Shown here: positions 15,757-28,473 of the stretch, piece after piece
Layout: the number at the start of each line of letters is the position of its first letter
Numbering within the stretch: the stretch's first letter is position 1
From: an uncultured Eubacteriales bacterium
GTDB lineage: Bacteria > Bacillota > Clostridia > Oscillospirales > Oscillospiraceae
Reading direction: 5' to 3'
Assembly: GCA_900544295.1 (NCBI GenBank)
Contig: UQUO01000019.1
Coordinates: forward strand, 1-36,651
DNA: 36,651 nt
Notes under the pieces: model-generated
Told to the model about the DNA's origin: nothing
Databases searched by the model: none
The model's input: only the letters and a program-made list of their open reading frames with translations
Position numbers and translations under genes: made by a program

Positions 15757-16006
15757 AACTTTGCACAGGGCGAGGTTCAAAATGTGTTAAGTCCATGTTC
15801 AAAGCTGTTTAAACAAATTTCTGCCTTATTTTCCCTGTTCAGAGCGGTTCAAAACCCTCTTCCTACCTGTTGAGAATTTTATCAGGCTTTTCGGGGCCTC
15901 CGGAGGGTTTTCAACATTTGCTCTCACCTATTACTACGACTGCTGAAAAAAAACCTATCCTTCCTATCCTGTGAAGGAACTTCGCGTTTTTGCTAAGGAG
16001 GACGAC
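15757..16006. other. Candidate origin of replication (dnaA-dnaN gap)
   Basis: A 250-base gene-free stretch, poorer in G+C than its flanks, in the usual place for a Firmicute origin, with mfd and dnaA diverging nearby. There is no consensus TTATCCACA. Two-mismatch boxes are TGTTGAGAA (15868-15876) and TTTTCAACA (15908-15916). A related nonamer, KGTTCARAR, occurs four times on the plus strand (15774, 15796, 15836, 15846). I see no clear dnaN promoter. Confidence 0.5.
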
Positions 16007-17119
16007 ATGAAATTTTCCTGCGAGAAGCACCTGCTGCAAGCCGCCGTCGCCGCCGCCTCGCGCGCGGCCTCGGCCAAGAGCCCCATCTCCGCGCTGGAGG
16101 GCCTGCTGATAGAGGCCGGCAGCGGCGTGCGCGTCACGGGCTACGACCTTAAGAAGGGCATCTACATGAACATCGAGGCCGACGTGGCCCAGCCCGGCTC
16201 CGCCGTGCTCATGACGGCAAAGCTCTTTTCCGAGATGATGCGCCTGCTGCCCGACGGCATCGTCACCGTCGAGGTGGGGGACGACAGCCGCGCGAGCGTG
16301 AGGTGCGGCCAGAGCGAGTACGGCTTTATGGCCCTGCCCGCCGCCGATTACCCGGAGCTGCCCGAGGTGGACGAGAGCGAGGCCGTCCGCATCTCCCAGA
16401 AGGCCCTGCGCAGCATGATAGACGAGAGCATCTTCGCCGTCTCGACGAACGAGAGCCGCCCGGTCTACATGGGCAGCCTCTTCGAGCTCGAAGGCGGCCG
16501 GCTCACCATGGTCTCCGTGGACGGCTACCGCCTCGCCATCCGGCGCGAGAGCGTGCAGGGCGGCGCTGAGGGCCTGCGCTTCATCATCCCCGGCTCGGCC
16601 CTGCTCGATGTGGAGCGGCTCTGCGCGGACTCGGACGAGGAGGTGCTGCTGAACGTCGGCACGAAGCACAGCTCCTTCACCATAGGCGGCACCGTCGTCG
16701 TCTCCCGCAAGCTGGAGGGCGACTTCCTCAACTATAAAAAATCCCTGCCCGAGAACTTCCGCTATGTCGTGAAGCTCCTGCGCGAGGACATGCTCGGCGC
16801 GACGGACCGCGTCTCCCTCGTTGTGGACGAGAAGATGAAGAGCCCCGTGCGCCTCATCTTCGGGGACGGGCGCATAGACTTCTTCTGCAACACGCCCCTT
16901 GGCCGCGCGGGCGACGTCTGCCCCTGCGAGGGCGAGGGCGGCGACACCGAGATAGGCTTCAACGACCGGTATCTGCGCGACGCGCTCAGGGCCGCGCCCG
17001 TGAAGGAGCTGGAGGTCTGCATCAACACCGGCTCCTCCCCCTGCGTCATCCGCGCCGCCGACGGGGGCGACGAGTTCACCTATATGATACTTCCGGTCCG
17101 CCTCAAGGCCGGGGAGTGA
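16007..17119 (+). CDS. dnaN: DNA polymerase III beta subunit (sliding clamp)
   Basis: A 370-residue clamp that rings DNA and holds polymerase and repair proteins. It starts [14 protein letters not shown] and shows the three repeated domains; the C terminus [10 protein letters not shown] resembles the conserved YLVMPMR region at the peptide-binding pocket. ATG 16007 follows CTAAGGAGG. The stop overlaps the region just before the S4-protein gene, so dnaN, the S4 gene, recF and remB are coupled. Confidence 0.97.
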   Translation: MKFSCEKHLLQAAVAAASRAASAKSPISALEGLLIEAGSGVRVTGYDLKKGIYMNIEADVAQPGSAVLMTAKLFSEMMRLLPDGIVTVEVGDDSRASVRCGQSEYGFMALPAADYPELPEVDESEAVRISQKALRSMIDESIFAVSTNESRPVYMGSLFELEGGRLTMVSVDGYRLAIRRESVQGGAEGLRFIIPGSALLDVERLCADSDEEVLLNVGTKHSSFTIGGTVVVSRKLEGDFLNYKKSLPENFRYVVKLLREDMLGATDRVSLVVDEKMKSPVRLIFGDGRIDFFCNTPLGRAGDVCPCEGEGGDTEIGFNDRYLRDALRAAPVKELEVCINTGSSPCVIRAADGGDEFTYMILPVRLKAGE

Positions 17120-17121
17120 CG

Positions 17122-17330
17122 ATGGAAAAGATAGAGATCACTACGGAATTCATAAAGCTCGACGCGCTCCTGAAGTTCTCCGGCCTGTGCGAGACGGGCG
17201 GGGAGGCCAAGCTCTGCGTCGAGGACGGGCTCGTGAAGGTAAACGGCGAAACCTGCCTCCAGCGCGGGAAAAAGCTCCGGCCCGGCGACAGGGTGGAGCT
17301 CGATGGCGAGGCCGTGGAGGTAGTCTCCGC

Positions 17331-17334
<4 letters not shown>
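17122..17334 (+). CDS. S4-domain RNA-binding protein (YaaA/RlbA type)
   Basis: A 70-residue protein made of one S4 RNA-binding domain ([21 protein letters not shown], then VNGE and RPGDRVEL). In Bacillus subtilis the same gene (yaaA) lies between dnaN and recF; a part in ribosome assembly has been proposed. ATG 17122 is two bases past the dnaN stop, with GGGGAGTGA upstream; GTG 17116 would overlap dnaN. Its stop overlaps the recF start (ATGA). Confidence 0.92.
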
Positions 17335-21152
<3,818 letters not shown>

Positions 21153-21164
21153 GGTGGTAACACA

Positions 21165-23645
21165 ATGGCAAAGGACTACAAACCCGAAGACATAATGTTC
21201 CCCGATCAGAAGATCGTGTCGAGCGAGATCGTCAGCGAGATGAAGACGAGCTACATCGACTATGCGATGAGCGTCATAGTCGGGCGCGCGCTGCCGGATG
21301 TGCGCGACGGGCTCAAGCCGGTTCACCGGCGCATACTCTACACCATGTACGAGGGCGGGCTCACCGCCGACAAGGCCTTCAAAAAATGCGCCACCGCCGT
21401 CGGCGACGTGCTCGGCCACTACCACCCCCACGGCGACCAGTCCGTCTACGACGCCCTCGTCCGCCTCGCGCAGGACTTCTCCATGCGCTACCCCCTCATC
21501 GAGGGCCACGGCAACTTCGGCTCCGTGGACGGCGACCCCCCCGCCGCCTACCGATACACCGAGGCACGCATGGCCCGCATCTCCGACGAGATGCTCCGTG
21601 ACATAGACAAGGAGACCGTGGACTGGCTCCCCAACTTCGACGAGAGCCGCAGGGAGCCCAAGGTCCTGCCCGCGCGCTTCCCGAACCTGCTCGTCAACGG
21701 CTCCTCCGGCATCGCCGTCGGCATGGCCACCAACATCCCGCCCCACAACCTCGTCGAGGTCATAAACGCCTGCATCTGCGTGCTCGAAAACCCGGAGGCC
21801 GGCCTGCCCGACCTCATGGAGCACATAAAGGGCCCCGACTTCCCCACGAAGGGCATCATCATGGGCCGCAGCGGCATCCGCGCCGCCTACGCCACCGGCC
21901 GCGGCAAGGTCATCGTCCGCGCGCGCACCGAGATAGAGGAATACGGCCACGAGCGCTACCGCATCATCGTCACCGAGCTGCCCTACCAGGTCAACAAGCG
22001 CCAGCTCATAGAGAACATCGCCGACCAGGTCCGCGACAAGCGCCTGGAGGGCATCTCCGGCCTGCGCGACGAGTCCGACCGCAACGGCATGCGCATCGTC
22101 ATCGAAATTAAACGCGACGCCAACACCCAGGTCGTCTTGAACCGCCTCTTCGCCCAGACCCAGCTGCAGACCTCCTTCTCCATCAACATGCTCGCCCTCG
22201 TGGACGACCAGAGCCAGCCGCGCATCCTCTCCCTGCGCCACATCATAGACGAGTACCTCGCCTTCCAGGAGGAGCTCATCACCCGGCGCACGAAGTACGA
22301 CCTCAAAAAGGCCCGCGAGCGCGAGCACCTGCTCCAGGGCCTGCTCATCGCCCAGGACAACATCGACGAGGTCATCCGCATCATCCGCAGCAGCTACGAC
22401 GACGCGAGGGACAACCTCATGGCCCGCTTCGGCCTCGACGAGATACAGGCCCAGGCCATCCTCGACATGCGCCTGAAGGCCCTCCAGGGCCTCGACCGCG
22501 AGAAGCTGGAAAAGGAATACGCCGAGCTGGAGGAGCGCATCGCCTACTACGAGAGCCTGCTGGCCGACCCCGAGAAGATAAAGGGCGTCCTGAAGGACGA
22601 GCTGGCCGCCCTGCGCGACAAGTTCGGCGACGCGCGCAAGACCGAGATACAGGACGTCGAGGACGAGATAGACGTCGAGGACCTCATCGAGGAGGAGGAG
22701 TGCGTCTACACCCTCACCCACGGCGGCTATATAAAGCGCCTGCCCGCCTCCGAATACCGCGCCCAGGGCCGCGGCGGCAAGGGCATCCGCGCCATGGCCA
22801 CCCGCGAGGAGGACTATGTGGAGACGGTGTTCACCGCCTCGACCCACGACTACATCCTCTTCTTCACCAGCTTCGGCCGGGTCTACCGCAAGAAGGGCTA
22901 CCAGATACCCGAGGCGGGCCGGGCCGCGCGCGGCACGAACATCGTGAACATCCTGCCCGTCGAGCCGGGCGAAAAGGTCAGCGCCATGCTCCACGTGCGC
23001 GAGTTCGGGGACATGTACATCTTCATGGTCACCCGCAGCGGCACCGTGAAGCGCCTGCCGCTGGACGCCATAAAGAACATCCGCAAGACCGGCATCCGCG
23101 CCCTGTCCATAGCCGAGGACGACGAGCTCATCACCGTGCGCCTCACGGACGGGAAGCAGAACATCCTCATAGCCACGCACGAGGGCTACGCCATCTGCTT
23201 TGACGAGAACGACGTGCGCCCCATGGGCCGCGAGGCCGCGGGCGTGCGGGGCATAAAGCTCCGCGAGGGCGACTACGTAGTCGGCGCGGGCCGGGCCGGC
23301 GGCGGCACGGCGCTGCTGTCCGTCACGGAGAACGGCTACGGCAAGCGCACGGAGCTCGACGAGTACCTGCGCGGCGCGGACGGCGAGCGCCAGCCCCAGA
23401 GCCGCGGCGGCATGGGCCTCAAAAACTACAACTGCACGGAAAAGACCGGCTACGTCGCCGACGTCAAGGTCGTGCGGGAGGACGACGACCTGCTCATAGT
23501 CGCGGACGACGGCACCATCATCCGCACGGCGGCCTCGGGCGTCTCGGTGCTGGGCCGGGCGACGCAGGGCGTGCGCATCATGCGCCCGAACCCGGGGGCG
23601 AAGGTCATCTCCGTGGCCCGCACGGAGCGCGAGGACGCGGAATAA
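21165..23645 (+). CDS. gyrA: DNA gyrase subunit A
   Basis: An 826-residue breakage-reunion subunit of gyrase. The catalytic tyrosine is Y131 in AYRYTEARM. The quinolone region reads [10 protein letters not shown] (residues 87-96): Gln92 stands where E. coli has Ser83, while Asp96 matches Asp87. The C-terminal beta-pinwheel begins after residue ~500 and contains the GyrA box QGRGGKG. ATG 21165 follows AAGGTGG. It is the distal gene of the gyrB-RAYT-gyrA unit. Codons in the first two thirds favour C at position three; the end favours G. Confidence 0.98.
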   Translation: MAKDYKPEDIMFPDQKIVSSEIVSEMKTSYIDYAMSVIVGRALPDVRDGLKPVHRRILYTMYEGGLTADKAFKKCATAVGDVLGHYHPHGDQSVYDALVRLAQDFSMRYPLIEGHGNFGSVDGDPPAAYRYTEARMARISDEMLRDIDKETVDWLPNFDESRREPKVLPARFPNLLVNGSSGIAVGMATNIPPHNLVEVINACICVLENPEAGLPDLMEHIKGPDFPTKGIIMGRSGIRAAYATGRGKVIVRARTEIEEYGHERYRIIVTELPYQVNKRQLIENIADQVRDKRLEGISGLRDESDRNGMRIVIEIKRDANTQVVLNRLFAQTQLQTSFSINMLALVDDQSQPRILSLRHIIDEYLAFQEELITRRTKYDLKKAREREHLLQGLLIAQDNIDEVIRIIRSSYDDARDNLMARFGLDEIQAQAILDMRLKALQGLDREKLEKEYAELEERIAYYESLLADPEKIKGVLKDELAALRDKFGDARKTEIQDVEDEIDVEDLIEEEECVYTLTHGGYIKRLPASEYRAQGRGGKGIRAMATREEDYVETVFTASTHDYILFFTSFGRVYRKKGYQIPEAGRAARGTNIVNILPVEPGEKVSAMLHVREFGDMYIFMVTRSGTVKRLPLDAIKNIRKTGIRALSIAEDDELITVRLTDGKQNILIATHEGYAICFDENDVRPMGREAAGVRGIKLREGDYVVGAGRAGGGTALLSVTENGYGKRTELDEYLRGADGERQPQSRGGMGLKNYNCTEKTGYVADVKVVREDDDLLIVADDGTIIRTAASGVSVLGRATQGVRIMRPNPGAKVISVARTEREDAE

Positions 23646-23647
23646 TT

Positions 23648-24088
23648 ATGAAAAAAGTCTGCATATACACGGACGGGGCCTGCTCCGGCAACCCCGGCCC
23701 CGGCGGCTGGGCGGCCATACTCAGCTGCATGGGCCGGGAGAAGGAGCTCTCCGGCGGCGAGCGGGAGACGACGAACAACCGCATGGAGCTGCGCGCCGTC
23801 ATCGAGGCCCTCTCGGCCCTGAAGGAGCCCTGCGAGGTGGAGCTCTGGACGGACTCGCAGTACATCGCCCGCGCGATAAACGAGGGCTGGCTGGCGGGCT
23901 GGAAGCGCCGCGGCTGGCGCAGAAAAGAGGGCGAGCTGAAAAATCCCGAGCTCTGGCAGCGCCTGGACGCCCTTTTGGGCGAGCACAAGGTCACGGTCAA
24001 CTGGCTCCGCGGCCACGACGGCCAGGAGCAGAACGAGCGCTGCGACGCCCTCGCCGTCGCCGAGAGGGACAAATTTTCGCGCCAGTGA
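23648..24088 (+). CDS. rnhA: Ribonuclease HI
   Basis: A 146-residue enzyme that cuts RNA in RNA-DNA hybrids. The four acidic active-site positions are visible: D9 in [15 protein letters not shown] in NNRMEL, D in WTDSQY and D in NERCDALA. The basic-handle helix ([11 protein letters not shown]) is present. It starts two bases after the gyrA stop and lacks a strong ribosome site, so it probably depends on gyrA translation. Confidence 0.96.
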   Translation: MKKVCIYTDGACSGNPGPGGWAAILSCMGREKELSGGERETTNNRMELRAVIEALSALKEPCEVELWTDSQYIARAINEGWLAGWKRRGWRRKEGELKNPELWQRLDALLGEHKVTVNWLRGHDGQEQNERCDALAVAERDKFSRQ

Positions 24089-24097
24089 GGTGGGAAA

Positions 24098-25867
24098 TTG
24101 AAAGACAAAAGCAAAAACCGGTTCCACCGCTCCGACCTCGCGGTCTTCTTCTCCTTCTTCCGGCCGCACCTGGGGCTCTTCGCCCTGGACATGAGCTGCG
24201 CCGTGGCCGTGGCGGTCATAGACCTCGCGTTTCCGTATATCACGCGGGTATCTATGCAGACCCTGCTGCCGGAGAAGCTGTACACGACCTTTTTCGTCAT
24301 CATGGCGGCCATGTTCGCCGCCTACATACTCAAGGGCCTCATGTACTACCTCATCACCGTCCTGGGCCACAGGATGGGCGTCTACATAGAGGCGGACATG
24401 CGCCACGCGGTGTTCAACCACATGCAGCGCCTGAGCTTTTCCTTCTTCGACCGCAACCGCACGGGCGCGCTCATGAGCCGCATAACCTCGGACCTCTTCG
24501 AGATAACGGAGCTGGCGCACCACGGGCCGGAGGACATACTCATCAGCGTCCTGACGATCATCGGCTCGCTCATCGTGCTGGCGGGCATAGAGTGGCGCCT
24601 GGCGCTGGTGCTGGCCGTCTGCCTGCCGCTGCTCATACTCTTCACGCTCTCGCGCCGCGTGAGCATGAAGCGCGCGAACATCGAGGTAAAGCGCCAGACG
24701 GCGGAGATAAACGCCGCCATCGAGAGCGGCATCTCCGGCATCCGCACCGCCAAGGCCTTCGCCAACGAGCAGGCCGAGGACGAGAAGTTCGTCGCCGCAA
24801 ATGAGCGCTACAAGGCCGCGCGCAGCCGCTATTTCAAGGCCATGGGCGGCTTCATGAGCGGCATGGAGTTCACGACGAGCGTCATGCAGGTCCTGGTCGT
24901 CGCCGCGGGCGGCGCGCTCATCATGGGCGGGCGCATGGACTACGTGGACCTCGTGACCTTTTCGCTGTACGTCTCCACCTTCGTGACGCCGGTGCGGAAG
25001 CTGGCGAGCTTTTCGGAGGTCTACATGCAGGGCACGGCGGGCTTTTCGCGCTTTCTGGAGCTCATGCGCACGGAGCCGGACGTGCAGGACGCGCCGGACG
25101 CCGTGGAGCTGCGGGACGTGAAGGGCGAGGTCGAGTACCGGGACGTGAGCTTTTCGTATAACGACGAGGCCGGGCCGGTGCTGGAGCACGTGAGCCTGAA
25201 GATAGCCCCGGGCGAGAAGCTGGCGGTGGTCGGCCCCTCGGGCGGCGGCAAGACCACGCTCTGCCAGCTGCTGCCGCGCTTTTACGACGTGACGGGCGGG
25301 GCCGTGCTGGTGGACGGCGTGGACGTGCGCCGCGTGACGCAGGATTCGCTGCGGCGGAGCATAGGCATAATCCAGCAGGACGTGTTCATCTTCGCGGGGA
25401 CCATCCGCGAGAATATCCGCTACGGCCGCCCCGAGGCGACGGACGCCGAGGTCGTGGCCGCCGCCGTGCGGGCGGAGATACACGGGGAGATAATGGCGAT
25501 GCCGGACGGCTACGACAGCTACGTGGGCGAGCGGGGCGTCATGCTCTCGGGCGGGCAGAAGCAGCGGCTCTCCATCGCGCGGGTGTTCCTCAAAAACCCG
25601 CCGATTTTGGTCATGGACGAGGCGACGAGCGCGCTCGACACGGTGACTGAGCAGCGCATCCAGGCCTCGCTGGACGAGCTGGCGGAGGGCCGGACGAGCA
25701 TCATAATAGCGCACCGGCTCTCGACCATACACGGCGCGGACAGGATAGCGGTTATAGAGGACGAGCGGGTGCAGGAGCTGGGGACGCACGAGGAGCTGAT
25801 GGCTCAAAACGGCGTCTACGCTGGGCTGTACCGGGCACAGACATTCACGGAGGATAAAGATGTATGA
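24098..25867 (+). CDS. ABC exporter, fused permease and ATPase (MsbA/MdlB-like)
   Basis: A 589-residue half transporter. Six hydrophobic helices fill residues ~15-310, and the coupling region SFFDRNRTGALMSRITSD is typical of the exporter type. The ATPase part has Walker A GPSGGGKTT, Q-loop IIQQDVF, signature LSGGQKQR, Walker B ILVMDEATSALD and the switch His in IIAHRLSTI. It would work as a homodimer; the substrate is unknown (lipids, drugs or peptides). Start TTG 24098 is set by GAGGTGG five bases upstream. The gene follows rnhA by nine bases and overlaps the GNAT gene by eight. Confidence 0.93.
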   Translation: MKDKSKNRFHRSDLAVFFSFFRPHLGLFALDMSCAVAVAVIDLAFPYITRVSMQTLLPEKLYTTFFVIMAAMFAAYILKGLMYYLITVLGHRMGVYIEADMRHAVFNHMQRLSFSFFDRNRTGALMSRITSDLFEITELAHHGPEDILISVLTIIGSLIVLAGIEWRLALVLAVCLPLLILFTLSRRVSMKRANIEVKRQTAEINAAIESGISGIRTAKAFANEQAEDEKFVAANERYKAARSRYFKAMGGFMSGMEFTTSVMQVLVVAAGGALIMGGRMDYVDLVTFSLYVSTFVTPVRKLASFSEVYMQGTAGFSRFLELMRTEPDVQDAPDAVELRDVKGEVEYRDVSFSYNDEAGPVLEHVSLKIAPGEKLAVVGPSGGGKTTLCQLLPRFYDVTGGAVLVDGVDVRRVTQDSLRRSIGIIQQDVFIFAGTIRENIRYGRPEATDAEVVAAAVRAEIHGEIMAMPDGYDSYVGERGVMLSGGQKQRLSIARVFLKNPPILVMDEATSALDTVTEQRIQASLDELAEGRTSIIIAHRLSTIHGADRIAVIEDERVQELGTHEELMAQNGVYAGLYRAQTFTEDKDV

Positions 25868-26402
25868 GATAAAACGCGGCGGCCACGCCGACATGAAGCG
25901 CATTTACCCGATGCTGGAGCACGACTTCCACGAATGGGAGCGGCCGAGCCTTGCGGACTGCCACCTGGGCCTCATCAGGGGCGCGGAGCTGCTGCTTTTG
26001 AAGGACGAGTCGGGGCTGGAGGCGGGCTACGCCTACATGCTGCGGGACGCGGCGCGGCGCTATGCGCTGCTGGGCTGGCTGGCGGTGTACCCGACCATCC
26101 GCGGCGCCGGCACGGGCGCGCAGTTTTTGGAGCTCATAAAGGCGCGATACGCGCGGTATGAGTGCGTGTTCATTGAGGTGACGGAGTATCCGGAGCTGGA
26201 GAAGGCGCGCCGCCTGGCGGGGTTTTACAAGCGCCACGGCTGGTGTGAGACGGGCATCCCCTACGCCATCGGCGGCCGGGAGACGCTGCTGCTGCACCGC
26301 GGCGAAGCGCCGCAGCGCGCCGATCTGCGCGGCGTCCTGGAGGCGGTGTACGCCCCCATGTACGGCCCGAAATTATTTGCCAAGCACGTAAGCCTCCCAT
26401 GA
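25860..26402 (+). CDS. GNAT-family N-acetyltransferase
   Basis: A 180-residue protein with the GNAT core: LGWLAVYPTIRGAGTGAQFLE gives the acetyl-CoA loop (R-G-A-G-T-G, near Q/R-x-x-G-x-G/A), followed by a strand ending FIEVTE and the late helix ARRLAGFYKRHGW. The acceptor substrate cannot be told. ATG 25860 lies inside the end of the ABC gene (GGAGGATAAAG upstream), so the two are coupled. A GCCCCGCTTTT-family hairpin follows. Confidence 0.88.
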   Translation: MYEIKRGGHADMKRIYPMLEHDFHEWERPSLADCHLGLIRGAELLLLKDESGLEAGYAYMLRDAARRYALLGWLAVYPTIRGAGTGAQFLELIKARYARYECVFIEVTEYPELEKARRLAGFYKRHGWCETGIPYAIGGRETLLLHRGEAPQRADLRGVLEAVYAPMYGPKLFAKHVSLP

Positions 26403-26420
26403 GAGGCATATAAAAGCTTT

Positions 26421-26448
26421 TTGCCCCGCTTTTAAAAAAGCGGGGCAA
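26421..26448. terminator. Hairpin at the GNAT/rluD convergence (GCCCCGCTTTT family, copy 4)
   Basis: Arms of 13 bp (TTGCCCCGCTTTT and its complement) flank one or two bases. T-rich DNA follows on the plus strand (ATCCTTTT). It probably ends the gyrA-rnhA-ABC-GNAT transcript. Confidence 0.7.
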
Positions 26449-26486
26449 ATCCTTTTACTGGGCCAGACTTCTACCAGCCCTAACCC

Positions 26487-26598
26487 CTCGCCGTGGCGGC
26501 GAGTGATTAAATCCGTCCGCGTAGCGGACACCTTAGCGGCCGAGTGGCAGCTCCCACGCGAGTGGGAGAGGCGGGCGGAGCCGGAACCCCGCCCCTAC
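26487..26598. repeat. Compound palindromic intergenic repeat
   Basis: Three perfect short hairpins follow each other: CTCGCCG/CGGCGAG (26487-26503), GTCCGC/GCGGAC (26515-26529) and CTCCCAC/GTGGGAG (26551-26568). Then comes a 16-base sequence (26583-26598) whose exact inverted copy is at 36501-36516. This looks like a mosaic of dispersed repeat units. The rluD stop codon lies within its last unit. Confidence 0.75.
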
Positions 26599-27509
26599 GG
26601 GCGCGGCAGCGACGCCAGGACTTGCTGGAAATACTCCGGCAGCTCGGTGCTCAGATGTATCGCCTCGCCCGTGCGCGGATGCAGGAATTTCAGCTCCCTC
26701 GCGTGCAGGCATTGGCCCTCCAGCCCGCGCTCCGGCTTCTTCGCGCCGTAGACCATGTCGCCCAGCAGCGGATGGCCGATATACGCCATGTGTACCCGGA
26801 TCTGGTGCGTCCGCCCCGTCTCAAGCCGGCAGCGGATGTGCGTCCAGCCCCGGTAGCGGGCTATGACCTCCCAGTGCGTCACCGCAGGGCGCGAGCCGCG
26901 CTCCGTCACCGCCATGCGCTTGCGCTCCGTCGGGTGGCGGCCTATCGGCGCGTCCACCGTCCCCGCCTCCTCCCGGAACTCGCCGCGCGCTACGGCCTCA
27001 TACACCCGCGAGAGGCTCCGGTCCGCCAGCTGCGCCGACAGCGCCAGGTGCGCAAAGTCGTTCTTCGCAGCTATGATGAGGCCCGAGGTGTCCTTGTCTA
27101 TCCGGTGTACGATGCCCGGACGGCGCTCGCCGCCCACGCCCGAAAGGCTCTCCCCGCAGTGCCAGAGCAGCGCGTTCACCAGCGTGCCGTCCGGATGTCC
27201 CGGCGCGGGGTGCACCACCATGCCGCGCGGCTTGTTCACCACCACCACGTCCGCGTCCTCGTACACTATGTCCAGTGGGATGTCCTGCGGCTCCGGCTCA
27301 GGCAGCTCAGGCTCCGGCAGAAGGGCGGCGTAGACCTCCCCAGGCTCCGTGCGGCGGTTCTTCTTCACCGGCACGCCGCCGAGGGTCACGAGGCCCTCCT
27401 CCAGCAGCCGCTGCGCCGCGGAGCGCGTCAGCTCCGGCACAAGGCGCGCGAGGAGAGCGTCGATCCTCTCGCCGCTCTCCTCCGCAGTTATTTCTATATG
27501 TTCGCTCAT
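26595..27509 (-). CDS. rluD: 23S rRNA pseudouridine synthase, RluD family
   Basis: A 304-residue enzyme that turns uridines of large-subunit rRNA into pseudouridine. An N-terminal S4 domain (SGERIDALLARL, then LTRSAAQRLLEEGLV) is followed by the catalytic domain with HRIDKDTSG (catalytic D138). Motif RTHQIRVHM is also present. The ATG overlaps the lspA stop (ATGA). The stop TAG lies inside a 16-base repeat also found at 36501-36516, so the last residues may be set by repeat insertion. It belongs at the end of the leftward block from hfq or ileS. Confidence 0.95.
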   Translation of the reverse strand: MSEHIEITAEESGERIDALLARLVPELTRSAAQRLLEEGLVTLGGVPVKKNRRTEPGEVYAALLPEPELPEPEPQDIPLDIVYEDADVVVVNKPRGMVVHPAPGHPDGTLVNALLWHCGESLSGVGGERRPGIVHRIDKDTSGLIIAAKNDFAHLALSAQLADRSLSRVYEAVARGEFREEAGTVDAPIGRHPTERKRMAVTERGSRPAVTHWEVIARYRGWTHIRCRLETGRTHQIRVHMAYIGHPLLGDMVYGAKKPERGLEGQCLHARELKFLHPRTGEAIHLSTELPEYFQQVLASLPRP

Positions 27510-28426
27510 TTGTCGGAAAACTCCGCCAGGATGTCCTCAAGCGAGAACTCCGTCTCCGCGGCCCTGGGCTTCGGCGCGGGCCTCGGCTGGGACGGCCTCG
27601 GCTCCTGGACGGGACGGGCCGGCCTGGGCTCGGGCGCGCTCCGGCGCTCCGCGGCGGGGCGAGGCTCGGCCTCGGGCTTCGGCTGGGCGGGCCGGGGGGC
27701 GTTCTCCCACTCGGCAAAGGGGTTCTTGGAGTCCACCGCCCGGGGCTCCACGGGCCGCGCGGGCCGCGCGCCGGAGGGCCGGGGGCTGTATTCCTTCACG
27801 GGGATGCGCGTGCGCGGCTCGGCCGAGGGGCGCTGCGCGCGCGGGGCCTCCTTGGCCGCCGGCCGGCGCGCCTGAGGCTTCTTGCTGTGGCTGCCGGCGC
27901 TGTGGCTGCCGGAGCGGCGCTTCGGCGCGGGCTCCCCGTCCTCCTCCCCGGCCGTGGCCAGGCTGTTCTCGCCGCCGAAGATGATATACAGGCAGAACAG
28001 CACGCCGCAGCAGGAGATGAACACGTCCGCGACGTTGAAGATGGCGTTCAGCCGCGAATCGCCCAGGAACTCGAACTTGAACATATCCACAACGTAGCCG
28101 TAGGCCACGCGGTCTATGCAGTTGCCGATGGAGCCGGCGAGCACGCCGACGGCGGCCCAGCGGCCCAGCTTGCCGCGGATGAGGTTGCGCTTGAGCGCGT
28201 ACACGACGACCACGGCAAACACCAGCGCCACGACCACGAACACCCAGCGCCAGCCCCCGCCGCCCAGAAGGCCGAAGGCCGCGCCGCTGTTGTGGATGTT
28301 CACGAGCTTGATGAAGCCCGGGATGAGCGCCTGCTCGCCCGTGTTCAAATCGATGTTCAGCGAGACCCAGTACTTGAGCGCCTGGTCCGCTATCAGCACG
28401 AGGACGACCGCTATTGCGTAAAACAT
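27506..28426 (-). CDS. lspA: Lipoprotein signal peptidase with long disordered tail
   Basis: Signal peptidase II cleaves lipoprotein signal peptides in the membrane. Residues 1-150 form the normal enzyme: four membrane helices, NIHNSGAAFG, and the catalytic aspartates D114 in YVVDM and D134 in FNVADVF. The usual length is 150-170 residues, but this product has 306. The added ~150 residues are rich in Pro, Arg, Ala and Glu, look disordered, and end in the compact motif FSLEDILAEF. ATG 28426 follows CAAGGAGG. It lies 47 bases after ileS and its stop overlaps the rluD start. Confidence 0.93.
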   Translation of the reverse strand: MFYAIAVVLVLIADQALKYWVSLNIDLNTGEQALIPGFIKLVNIHNSGAAFGLLGGGGWRWVFVVVALVFAVVVVYALKRNLIRGKLGRWAAVGVLAGSIGNCIDRVAYGYVVDMFKFEFLGDSRLNAIFNVADVFISCCGVLFCLYIIFGGENSLATAGEEDGEPAPKRRSGSHSAGSHSKKPQARRPAAKEAPRAQRPSAEPRTRIPVKEYSPRPSGARPARPVEPRAVDSKNPFAEWENAPRPAQPKPEAEPRPAAERRSAPEPRPARPVQEPRPSQPRPAPKPRAAETEFSLEDILAEFSDK

Positions 28427-28473
28427 GGCTTACCTCCTTGGGGAAGGCCCGATATGTCTCTCTTTTTCGGCGC

